Positions 29,101 through 36,245 of a stretch of DNA of 64,000 bases are shown here, one piece after another; within the stretch, counting starts at the first letter, position 1; each line of letters opens with the position of its first letter. The notes beneath the pieces were generated by a model, which was not told the origin of the DNA, ran no database searches, and saw only the letters and a program-made list of their open reading frames with translations. Source of the DNA: Cyanophora paradoxa (taxonomy: Eukaryota > Glaucocystophyceae > Cyanophorales > Cyanophoraceae); contig QPMI01000165.1 in NCBI GenBank assembly GCA_004431415.1, forward strand, positions 1 to 64,000. The letters run 5' to 3'. The position numbers and the translations under genes were made by a program.

Positions 29101-30371
29101 TTACAGAAGATTACCTACAAGCCCAGAACTACATAGATGAAACAGAACTTGATACAATCATTGCAGGTATAAATATTGGTGTAACAGGTGATTACCTTCC
29201 GCTAACAGGTGGGATTATTGATGGAACAGTAACGGCATGTAACTTTTTTGTCCATACTGAATGTAATCAAACCTTCCCTGTGGTTCATCCAGGAGGTGAG
29301 TATGTGATACCTGACGATCCAGCTATTATGCCTATAAAGATTGATCTACCATCTGATTATGTAGGAAGGGGAGAGCTAAAAACCATTTCTTTCACAGGAG
29401 ACTACAATGATCTAATTAATAAACCCACCGCAGCAAATCTACATCCTGTTGCATTTTCAGGTAGTTTCCTCGACCTTAATAATAGATCACACACCCATAC
29501 AAAGGCAGAAATCACAGATTTTGCACACACTCACACCAAGTCCCAAATTACAGATTTTGCACACTATCACACCCGAGCAGATATTACGAATTTCGCTCAC
29601 ACTCATGTTAAATCAGAGATATTAGATCTCGGAAATGTTGCATATGTGGGTCACACCCATACCAAGGCAGAGATTACAGATCTTGGAAATGTTGCATATG
29701 TTGGTCACACCCACACAAAGGCAGAGATTACAGATTTTGCACACACTCATGATTGGAATACAGATATCTATAACAAACCTGCAATTTTCTCAGGAAACTA
29801 CAATGATTTGACCAATAGACCAACTCTTGATCCTTTCACAGCCACCACAATCAGAGCCAACAACACAATGTATGTAGGATCAGGTCAGATTGTAGAACCA
29901 GCAGGACCTATGTTTGAAGAAACATGGTTCTTCCACAATTCGCAGAATTACTTTGATAAAACCTTACTTGTTCGTGGAAATGCCTATGCAAGAAATTTCT
30001 ATGCTATGAACCCCTCAAATAATGCGACCATCAGTCGATGTATTACAGAGGCAGATCTTTCCAGTCAACTCAATGCATATTTTAATGGGAAAATCCAAGC
30101 AGGAACGTATGTTTACACTACTCCTTATCTTTGGGCAAATCCTGACCATAGGTTTAACCTCACTATTAATTTCAACAGCAGCTTTGCTAACCCTCCTATT
30201 GTAACAACTGGTATACAACACAATGAGACAGCCTACTACTATCGAATGTATGTTAGGCTTAAACAAGTTTACAGTAGCTATTTCACTTGTGAGCTTGACA
30301 TAGTTCCATTAAGTTCTTTTGACAGACCAGGATTTCCAGTTACAATTCATTACATTGCTGTCGCAATTTAA
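26187..30371 (+). CDS. Large phage-type fibre protein with HxH repeats, element C (1394 aa)
   Basis: The N-terminal 140 residues match the start of B's spike ('RGRLNFFIQDE' versus 'SGRLIFNVQDE'), probably the capsid-attachment part. Residues about 400-470 hold three 'HxHxWDDIxNKPxxFPP' repeats. A block of about 190 residues (about 466-660) recurs at about 790-985. Residues about 684-735 are an 'ASNIYTSN' repeat. Residues about 1098-1190 are HTHTKAEITDF-type repeats as in T4-like phage tail fibres, where HxH pairs bind iron in a trimeric needle. A C-terminal head follows. It is therefore a long trimeric receptor-binding fibre. The 3' portion is nearly identical in element D. Confidence 0.85.
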   Translation: MSFNYPANLQTITGSGGKVNPKHVNFDNITIKGSASIDQSADKPSKTHPRIHALTVNQTDPEKEDVSIAFSLGNVKKNAVAEIKATRRRPRKLKTSGTHPDIPTRFDSGRLIFNVQDEKGVHRSGLRIYNEGSNSITQIPQILQVAPHGEENQIRHTNNIYPKDIVENAETNALFGFTLPSDTSKEKDSITVDSSPSQPVAIHLHPDLVEMDRHLLPLKTNTKDLGIRTRQWRNIHGSNVYANGERLVSEKTIREIIEHYGPTPVPFPLPWDPPDLTPKKQPGREYTADETVAFGQHFVSWEKVHNKPVFKDYKPPAEELLAPDINVIPLEHKECEDVEELPDGFDPNHMLYDRYEPYDEQLLPHGLDPPNIDYEQPHIPDEELLPDGLQPGFFDFTVDWRDIINKPDTFPPDPHDHEWDDILNKPERFPPTEHRHDWEDLDNIPTEFPPADHRHNWDEIDEQPTFASAGNVLTDFQHGVSLYKNINIEERLQLNDHYLNRMGIEAGTGMEAELFIRPPRRDGILEVSGNFGLYETKPGIYLTSYYPEDIPMTEVLPPIPSLPLDPNSYDNKDAAIQINVTDVSDFDQSRPKLVFTRERLLPNTFIGDRDDYKRCEIAWIKTNYNDGVGEGLLEINQRASAKNIHNEDISRVVTEDYLEHQGYIDEGELTNILSLFVIKNDTNLTVTSNIYTSNISASNIYTSNLWASNIYTSNISASNIYTSNLWASNLYSSNLVVDYLTVNIEANLPHHPTSNVVLDWIANHTHTKDEIEDFAHRHMWSEIDDQPKFASAGDVFDTTHGVTLYQSNTIPERLRLDEYYVNRKGIDAGTTMEGELYIRPPTRMQMIAAGGNFGLMDTKPGIYLTSYYADDIPMTGGLVSLPSDPVNYDDKDAAIQINVTDVSDLDSSRPKLIFTRERLLPNALIGNRDDYKRCEISWIKTNYNDGVGEGLLEINQRASAKNIHNETISRIVTEDYLQAQNYIDETELDTIIAGINIGVTGDYLPLTGGIIDGTVTACNFFVHTECNQTFPVVHPGGEYVIPDDPAIMPIKIDLPSDYVGRGELKTISFTGDYNDLINKPTAANLHPVAFSGSFLDLNNRSHTHTKAEITDFAHTHTKSQITDFAHYHTRADITNFAHTHVKSEILDLGNVAYVGHTHTKAEITDLGNVAYVGHTHTKAEITDFAHTHDWNTDIYNKPAIFSGNYNDLTNRPTLDPFTATTIRANNTMYVGSGQIVEPAGPMFEETWFFHNSQNYFDKTLLVRGNAYARNFYAMNPSNNATISRCITEADLSSQLNAYFNGKIQAGTYVYTTPYLWANPDHRFNLTINFNSSFANPPIVTTGIQHNETAYYYRMYVRLKQVYSSYFTCELDIVPLSSFDRPGFPVTIHYIAVAI

Positions 30372-30390
30372 CTATTTCGTAATTATAAAG

Positions 30391-31461
30391 ATGACCTCTC
30401 TATTAGAAATCCCAAACTATGAACTTGCAGCCAAATCACTCCACAGCACCTCTCATGAAGTAGTCGACTCTACACCCGGTTTTATTTGCACTGAAACTAC
30501 AAGTAATACCTCTTTCACAGAGAACAGTATACTGAGGGTCAAAGAAATTCGATGTGATCGAAATGGAGGCAAGATTAGAACCACAGGCATTATAATCTCG
30601 AATAAAAACCAAGTTCAAGCAGGTCAGGTAGTCCCCAATTCAGCAATATATGATAATGTGGGTGGATTCACCACAGCACAGATAGTTACTTTCGATAACA
30701 CAATAAATAATTCGGCTCTTGTTGTCAAGAGTGGAGGAGCATACATTGGAGATGGGGCAAATGTTGCAGGGACTGTAACAGCGAATCAATTAAATGTGAA
30801 TGGGACAAGTTCATTTACAGGATTGATGACCTTCAATGGTGGACTCTTGGGAAATGTTAGCGTTGAAACTCGAAAAGCTACAACAAGAGTTAATGCACCT
30901 GAGATGGATAATGGGACAGATGCAAATGTGAATTATAAACGAAACGGAAATACCATTTTCACTCTCGAAAAGACAATAACAGATCTGAAAGCAATCACAA
31001 TCCCGGAAAATAGTGGTCTGAAACGATCCTATTGTCCAAGAATGAATATATCAAGACAAGCTCCTGGTTTGACAGGGTCCATAATACTTACAGCTGGAAC
31101 ACCCTTTAACTTTATAAATGGAGCTTATCTTGTAAACAATGAAGGAAACTTTTCATCCACAAAATTTACAGCTCCTGTTTCCGGAGTATATAGGGTGTTC
31201 TTTGCATGTATGAGAGCTGGCACAACCTCTTATACTCATATTGCTACCAGCATTTATTTAAATGGAAATCCTACAACCATCCAAACAAGGGTTTCAATGC
31301 CGTCCGCAGGGATTTCTAATACATTTGTAACTCCAATTTCATATGAAATTTTACTTTCTGTTATTGAAGGTGACTCCTTTGATATACGCAATTCTTCTGG
31401 AGCCAGTCTTCAATTTGATATCAGATACTATTTTTCATGTTATCTTGTTAGTACTACATAA
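30391..31461 (+). CDS. Short fibre with C1q-like head (356 aa), element C
   Basis: The start at 30391 (MTSLLEIPNYE) directly follows an ATTATAAAG box; an upstream in-frame ATG lies inside the preceding gene. The N-terminal module ('HEVVDSTPGFICTET', 'ILRVKEIRCDRNGGKIRTTGIIISN') is shared by all short fibres here. A middle 'SGGAYIGDGANV' segment and a Gly/Asn repeat region come next. The C-terminal 130 residues have the C1q/TNF signature 'KFTAPVSGVYRVFF...', likely a trimeric receptor-binding head. Homologues are at 52057 (B) and 61982 (D). Confidence 0.8.
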   Translation: MTSLLEIPNYELAAKSLHSTSHEVVDSTPGFICTETTSNTSFTENSILRVKEIRCDRNGGKIRTTGIIISNKNQVQAGQVVPNSAIYDNVGGFTTAQIVTFDNTINNSALVVKSGGAYIGDGANVAGTVTANQLNVNGTSSFTGLMTFNGGLLGNVSVETRKATTRVNAPEMDNGTDANVNYKRNGNTIFTLEKTITDLKAITIPENSGLKRSYCPRMNISRQAPGLTGSIILTAGTPFNFINGAYLVNNEGNFSSTKFTAPVSGVYRVFFACMRAGTTSYTHIATSIYLNGNPTTIQTRVSMPSAGISNTFVTPISYEILLSVIEGDSFDIRNSSGASLQFDIRYYFSCYLVSTT

Positions 31462-31470
31462 TATTATCTG

Positions 31471-31482
31471 TATAATATAAAG
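31471..31482 (+). promoter_or_regulatory. Late-type AT box (TATAATATAAAG) before a fibre gene
   Basis: TATAATATAAAG ends one base before the ATG. Close variants precede other fibres (30382-30390; 53136-53145; 52048-52056 and, on the minus strand, 61962-61977) and the polymerase of C (19011-19023). No early-type motif is found at these genes. Confidence 0.5.
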
Positions 31483-31483
31483 A

Positions 31484-32506
31484 ATGTCCACACAAATAGC
31501 AGTTCCTGTTTTCTGTTATGCCGCCCCAAAAATACATCAACTGAACCATACAGTAACAGATGCAACACCTGGGTTTATTTGCACAGAAACAACAGGGGCT
31601 GATTCGTTTTCACAAAATTCTGTGATTAGATGCAAAGAAATTCGATGTGATCGCAATGGGGGAAAAATAAGAACCACAGGACTCATTGTATCTAACAAGA
31701 ACCAAGTCCAATCAGGTCAAATTGTTTCAGATACAGCAATTTATGACAATGTGGGAGGGTTCACCACACCCAAAATAGTTACTTTTGATAATACAATTAA
31801 TAATGCTGCTCTTTCAGTTAGAAGTGGAGGGGCATATATTGGAGATGGGGCAAGGATTGATGGAACTCTAACAGCCAATCAAGTAAACATTACAGGAACA
31901 AGCACATTTACAGGTTCAGTAACAGCCAATGGAGGCATAAGTATTCCAGAAACAACACAATCGATAATAACAGCAACTGCCAAGGTGGTCACACCTGAAA
32001 TCGATACAGGAGCAAATGTGAATCTTGTTTTGAAACGCAACAGTGATATTATGGCTACTCTGGAAGCCAATCGCTTGACAATCAACACAAATTGTTATTT
32101 AAAATATGACTATCAGCCTCGATTTTCTGTTCAACTTAATTATCCTCATGTTGCTACCAGTGAAACTGCTCTTATCAATTGGGGAGTAGTGTTTGTGAAT
32201 AATAGGGGGGCATTCAATGTCAGTAATGGAAGGTTCACTGCTCCTGTTGCAGGTCATTACAGATTTACAGCATATACCCATTCAACTTCAAGTAGTCCAA
32301 TAAGTCTCTCTTTAAAAGTAAATGACCAAGACCCAGGGGGTCAAAGTATCATAACACTAAATGACTCAACTCTTACGAATAAACCGCTTTACATTAGTGT
32401 AATTCTTAACATTGCTATGGGTGAGTATGTAACACTTGTAACCATTAATGGGGGTAGCTACACAAATCGAACAACATTCACAGGTGAGCTTCTCAGTCTC
32501 ACATAA
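31484..32506 (+). CDS. Short fibre with C1q-like head (340 aa), element C
   Basis: It has the shared N-terminal module ('HTVTDATPGFICTET', 'IRCKEIRCDRNGGKIRTTGL') and the 'SGGAYIGDGARI' segment. The C-terminal head is clearly C1q-like: 'GRFTAPVAGHYRFTAYTHS' and a final 'TTFTGELLSLT'. It is a paralogue of the preceding gene, with close homologues in B (53147) and D (60940). The head differs from them more than the N-terminal part, as expected if host binding drives change. Confidence 0.82.
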   Translation: MSTQIAVPVFCYAAPKIHQLNHTVTDATPGFICTETTGADSFSQNSVIRCKEIRCDRNGGKIRTTGLIVSNKNQVQSGQIVSDTAIYDNVGGFTTPKIVTFDNTINNAALSVRSGGAYIGDGARIDGTLTANQVNITGTSTFTGSVTANGGISIPETTQSIITATAKVVTPEIDTGANVNLVLKRNSDIMATLEANRLTINTNCYLKYDYQPRFSVQLNYPHVATSETALINWGVVFVNNRGAFNVSNGRFTAPVAGHYRFTAYTHSTSSSPISLSLKVNDQDPGGQSIITLNDSTLTNKPLYISVILNIAMGEYVTLVTINGGSYTNRTTFTGELLSLT

Positions 32507-32527
32507 TTTTCTCTCTATAAAATAGGA

Positions 32528-32794
32528 ATGTCGAATATATACCAAATGGCTCTCTCAGATATTGAAAAGTTGGGAATGGAATATTGCGCTGCTTCTGTTC
32601 AGGATTGGATTGATAATGTTGTTCATAACAGGGCAAGAATCGCAATTGATGATATTGTTCAGAAAGAGATTCAATCTTGCATCTCATCAGGAGTTCAGAT
32701 ACCAACATCAAAAGAAGCCATTGTTTTACAGGCATTCCAAAGGGGAACTGTAAAGAAAGGCATCGAGTATAATAATGTCACAGAAGGACAATGA
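32528..32794 (+). CDS. Small fibre-associated protein (88 aa), element C
   Basis: Same family as 5699-5962, with 'LGMEYCAASVQDWIDNxVHNRARIAIDDIVQKEI' and 'PTSKEAIVLQAFQRGTVKKG'. It lies in the middle of the fibre cassette, 21 bp after the C1q fibre, and overlaps the longest possible start of the next gene by 4 bp. The TCTATAAAATAGGA leader fits the late class. Confidence 0.82.
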   Translation: MSNIYQMALSDIEKLGMEYCAASVQDWIDNVVHNRARIAIDDIVQKEIQSCISSGVQIPTSKEAIVLQAFQRGTVKKGIEYNNVTEGQ

Positions 32795-32829
32795 ACATTA
32801 TTTTTCTTTCCTTCTTAGTAAAAGAAGCA

Positions 32830-33672
32830 ATGGGTGAATATAATCGTGTGCAATTGCCCGTTTACGCTTTGGGATCGCCCGCCGTCCACTTTCGACAACA
32901 CGAGGTAGCCGACGAAATTCGCGGTGTGGAATCTACGGAGCGCGCCAATTCCGCGAATGCATTCGATAAAAACAGTATGGTACGTGTGAAAGAACTACGA
33001 GCCGATAAGAATTCGGGAGTTGTTAAAACTACTCAACTTCTCGTAACAAATGCGAATTTCAACGCGGGTATTGGGCAACCAGACGCATGGGGTGTAGATA
33101 TTCGAACGTTAGATTTTGACGGAGAACGTGCCGCCGCTGTTGTCCGATCGGGAGGCGCTGTTATTGGTGGCGGCTGTCGTGTGTCGGGTATGCTTGCATC
33201 CTCCGTTGCTGTTACCGATATTCCCGATACTCTACCTGAGCATGCGGACAATCCGCAACGTATCCGTATGTACACTCCATGTGGAGACTATCCATATGTG
33301 TTTGGAATGGTTAGAGTTGGGGTAGATAACGTAAATGCAACACAACCCGATGGAATTATGGGTAATTGGTTATTACCAAATATTGCTATTCCTAAATCTA
33401 TTGAGTCTATATGTCGTTCACAAAATGGTATTATTGGTCCGGCTTATACTTTCTTTGTTCAGGGAATCAGACGCGGTAGAGGTTGGGTCGAATTTGACAA
33501 CCAGAACCCCGCAACGTTCAATGTTTGGACGACAGAAGTAGGAGGTTATGATATTCTCATTTTCGGAATGCGAACAGATCCAGCCGCTGTGGCGGCTACA
33601 CGTGGTCTCAATCCTGATAACAACATAAATAACTTCTACGATGATCCGTTCCCAGGTGATCCCACACCATAA
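32830..33672 (+). CDS. Short fibre-family protein with distinct head (280 aa), element C
   Basis: An upstream in-frame ATG at 32791 would add 13 hydrophobic residues and overlap the previous gene; the start at 32830 (MGEYNRVQLPVY) aligns better with the paralogues. The N-terminal module is present ('MVRVKELRADKNSGVVKTTQLLVTNANF', 'SGGAVIGGGCRV'). The C-terminal half (about residues 145-280) is not C1q-like and matches its D homologue (59770) only moderately. The module suggests a common capsid- or fibre-docking foot with an alternative head. Confidence 0.75.
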   Translation: MGEYNRVQLPVYALGSPAVHFRQHEVADEIRGVESTERANSANAFDKNSMVRVKELRADKNSGVVKTTQLLVTNANFNAGIGQPDAWGVDIRTLDFDGERAAAVVRSGGAVIGGGCRVSGMLASSVAVTDIPDTLPEHADNPQRIRMYTPCGDYPYVFGMVRVGVDNVNATQPDGIMGNWLLPNIAIPKSIESICRSQNGIIGPAYTFFVQGIRRGRGWVEFDNQNPATFNVWTTEVGGYDILIFGMRTDPAAVAATRGLNPDNNINNFYDDPFPGDPTP

Positions 33673-33691
33673 TTATGTTTTAATATATTAA

Positions 33692-34537
33692 ATGGCGGCA
33701 CCTGCTCCACCTGAACGCATCTTAACAGCGCAACTTTCATTAGCCGCGCCGGCAAATCACGTATTACAACATGCCGTTATCGATAATGTCGATGGTCTCG
33801 AATCTACCGAACTTGCACCAACTCTTAATACTTTCGGTGATACACACAAACTGCGACTCAAAGAGTTAAGATGTGACAAAAATAACGGAATCGTGAAAAC
33901 TACGAAACTCCTTGTAACAAATGCAAACTTTAACGCTTTTTATGGAGATCCAGATAGTTACAATGATGATAACAAGGTAACAAACTTTGCTTATGAATCG
34001 AGAAACGGAGCAATTAAATGTAGATCGGGAGGCGCTTACATTGGTGATGGTCTGAGAGTGGGTGGTATCGTGGGAGCGCCTCTAATCGTAAATGATCAAC
34101 CAAATCCCGATGATGAGAACACACGTATTAGGACATATTGCCCAGGTATGAATGAACCTTACATTATTAAAATTTACACGATTATTATTAGTTTACAAAC
34201 AGCGGTAGCTGATGTTTTAGAACCGTTGGGAAATCATTATAGATATAGAGACACGATACCAGAGGACATTTACGCATTATGTAGAAGAACCGACGGAGCA
34301 AGACCACGCCTTACGATACATATTATCCCCATAGATAATTTCGGTCAAGCGTTTCACTCAATACCTCTTTTAGATACACAAGATAACCAATTTATAATAA
34401 GAGCTACACAACTTGGAAATTATCGAGTCATTATGTATGCCGAAAGAAACGACGCAATTGCAACAGCTAACCGATTCGGTCAATATCTTAATACCAATCT
34501 ATACAATCCCGTCGGCGGTAGTGATCCGCTACCATAA
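33692..34537 (+). CDS. Short fibre-family protein (281 aa), element C
   Basis: It starts MAAPAPPERILTAQLSLAAP and then has the shared module ('HKLRLKELRCDKNNGIVKTTKLLVTNANF', 'SGGAYIGDGLRVGG'). The head (about residues 140-281) has a similar strand layout to the preceding protein. The D homologue at 58910 is very similar in the first 150 residues and less so in the head. Transcription is from an AT-rich TTTTAATATATTAA leader. Confidence 0.75.
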   Translation: MAAPAPPERILTAQLSLAAPANHVLQHAVIDNVDGLESTELAPTLNTFGDTHKLRLKELRCDKNNGIVKTTKLLVTNANFNAFYGDPDSYNDDNKVTNFAYESRNGAIKCRSGGAYIGDGLRVGGIVGAPLIVNDQPNPDDENTRIRTYCPGMNEPYIIKIYTIIISLQTAVADVLEPLGNHYRYRDTIPEDIYALCRRTDGARPRLTIHIIPIDNFGQAFHSIPLLDTQDNQFIIRATQLGNYRVIMYAERNDAIATANRFGQYLNTNLYNPVGGSDPLP

Positions 34538-34558
34538 ATCTACGGTATATATAGAGGA

Positions 34559-34831
34559 ATGGATGAAAAAACAAGAAAGTTTATAGATACCGCTATGTCA
34601 GTCCATGGTAAGGATAAATTTGATTATAGCGACACTGTTTATAAGAAAGCGCAAGAAAAGGTATCTGTTAGATGCCTACAATGTAATAAAACGTTCCAAA
34701 CCTACGGATTTAATCACATTAAGGGGTCAGGTTGCCGACAGTGTTCTAAGAAACACTCACATGCATACAGAAAAAAAACTACATGGGGAATAGTAATAGA
34801 AGAGAAGCCAATTATGTTGTACTTTGATTGA
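34559..34831 (+). CDS. DUF723-like zinc-ribbon protein (90 aa), element C
   Basis: The pattern 'KFIDxAMxVHGKDKFDYSDTxYKKAQEKVSVRCLQCNKTFQT...HIKGSGCRQC' resembles the DUF723-type module found with homing-endonuclease-like and giant-virus proteins. Two CxxC pairs (CLQC and CRQC) should bind zinc. No nuclease motif is attached. The D homologue (58615-58887) keeps all four cysteines. Its 3' end overlaps the convergent Dam gene. Confidence 0.7.
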   Translation: MDEKTRKFIDTAMSVHGKDKFDYSDTVYKKAQEKVSVRCLQCNKTFQTYGFNHIKGSGCRQCSKKHSHAYRKKTTWGIVIEEKPIMLYFD

Positions 34832-35626
34832 TTTCGTAGTTAGTCATTATGAGATGGTTCCTTTTCTTTTTTGATATACCATACACTTTACCATATGTAT
34901 GTCGAATAAAGGGTTTAAATAGCAATTTCATTAATAAAGCATCATTAACAACCATCATAACTTTGCATTTCGCGGTCTTAAATAGATCTTCTAAATCCAA
35001 AAAGAATTTTTCCAAATCGAATTCTACATTTTCGTAAAAGTCATTATTGCTATTAACGTATGGAGGATCAAGAAATATGAATGCATCCTCATCATCTTTG
35101 TATTTCAACACAATATCCCGATAATCCCAAGAGATAAGTTCACATCTCGTAGGAAATCATCGTATGGTATCTTCTTTTTAAGAGTTGTATATGAACTCAC
35201 CTTAACGTTTCGTTTTTTGAAATCACGGAGGGTTTTAACATTTAAAACGCTGTTTTTAAGAAGATAGAAATTATGCGCTAAGTAATCTATTGCATCTTTA
35301 CGATCATGTTGTAGAAACTTCTTATAAACTTCTTTATGCTCTTCTATATTGCTTACTGCTTCGAACTGTTGAAGACTATCTAAAAGTTTTACTTTACTGT
35401 TTGGGTCTTTCATTGTATTCAAGAAAAGTATATGTGTTTCGTCGTTATCATTCATAAAGTAATCAAAACGTTCTTTATGCTTTTCCCAAAGATAGAAACT
35501 AAATGCACCTGAACCACAAAATGGTTCTATTATTTTATTTATGCCTTCTAAATCGATAAAAGGATTGATTGTATCCATTTCATTGTATTTATTACCTACA
35601 TATTTATGGTAAAAGTGAGTCTTCAT
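34812..35626 (-). pseudogene. Dam-like DNA adenine methyltransferase with one frameshift, element C
   Basis: The upstream frame (35626 to about 35105) has 'YVGNKYNEM' (SAM-binding start) and motif I 'EPFCGSGAFSF'. The downstream frame (about 35150 to 34812) has the catalytic motif 'FLDPPYV'. The frames overlap near 35110-35150 and a single missing base would explain the break. The family (class D12) methylates N6 of adenine, often at GATC. Element D lacks this gene at the same place, so it is recent cargo of C or a loss in D. It may be genuinely inactivated or a base-calling error. Confidence 0.8.
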
Positions 35627-35650
35627 TTACCATAGATAGAGAAAAACAAA

Positions 35651-35806
35651 TTACATATGTAGACGGGACAAAGGAATTAAGACTTTACCGGTTCTGTTTC
35701 TTGTGATTATGCAAGTATCGAAGCAATTCGGACATGTCTTATGATAGTAAACCATTATGATATCAACCAACTCATACGGGAATACTTTCGCTAAGATGGT
35801 TCGCAT
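35651..35806 (-). CDS. Conserved mini-protein with CPxC motif (51 aa), element C
   Basis: This short frame starts MRTILAKVFPYELVDIIM and continues with 'TCPNCFDTC'. Element B has a related frame at 40237-40395 (MRALLARVFPYELVDLIM, then 'TCPFCKGIH'). Conservation of an 18-residue N-terminus and of the CPxC pair between two divergent elements argues for a real gene. It fills an otherwise empty gap between the Dam and SpeD genes and is divergent from SpeD. The Cys pair suggests metal binding; function unknown. Confidence 0.7.
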   Translation of the reverse strand: MRTILAKVFPYELVDIIMVYYHKTCPNCFDTCIITRNRTGKVLIPLSRLHM

Positions 35807-35846
35807 CCTACTAATTCCGTTTTTAATTTTTCTATATAATTCATAA

Positions 35847-36245
35847 ATGAATCATCGCGGATTCCATGTAATGTTAGATTACAAGTTCAACCATCCATTA
35901 ATGATAGGATTGGACAACTTAGAGACCACAACGAAGTGGTTAATGCAATTTTTTCAATCTATTATTCAAGAACAAGGTATCAGAGTAGTACACAAGCACT
36001 GCGAGATTTTCGATGGTGGTCTTTCACCTCCCGGTTTTGCTATGGTTCTTCTCCTTGATGAGAGTCATTTAACCGCTCATTGTTACTCAGATCAGGGAAT
36101 GTTAGCAATCGATATATTCACTTGTGGTACAGAAGCGGAGCATAAGACATCAGTAATAACGCAAATGATAGATGAGAGGATAACGTGTATGTTTAGCGGG
36201 TTGGAGAAAGCGGAGAAGCATATAGTAGCGCGATTTCCATGTTAA
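35847..36245 (+). CDS. speD: S-adenosylmethionine decarboxylase, SpeD type, element C (132 aa)
   Basis: The protein carries the SpeD proenzyme signature: 'LLDESHLTAHCYSDQGMLAIDIFTCG', with S73 as the predicted self-cleavage (pyruvoyl) serine, H78 and C93. The length fits the bacterial/phage class. The enzyme supplies decarboxylated AdoMet for spermidine synthesis; no partner synthase is present, so host polyamine enzymes would be needed. Its last 98 bp form part of the right TIR and are therefore duplicated at 9355-9452. A close homologue lies at the same distance-class from the end in D (58187-58585). Confidence 0.88.
   Translation: MNHRGFHVMLDYKFNHPLMIGLDNLETTTKWLMQFFQSIIQEQGIRVVHKHCEIFDGGLSPPGFAMVLLLDESHLTAHCYSDQGMLAIDIFTCGTEAEHKTSVITQMIDERITCMFSGLEKAEKHIVARFPC

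Noticed and set aside
30319-30390. Extended N-terminus of the C1q fibre (24 extra residues; same in D)
   Set aside because: The extension overlaps the previous gene and the ATTATAAAG box lies directly before the internal ATG at 30391.
26187-34537. Prophage in a bacterial genome
   Set aside because: Fibre genes look phage-like, but the neighbours are double-jelly-roll MCP, Polinton PolB, D,D35E integrase and AT-rich eukaryote-type promoters without ribosome binding sites, and intron-bearing host exons occur at 55-57 kb.
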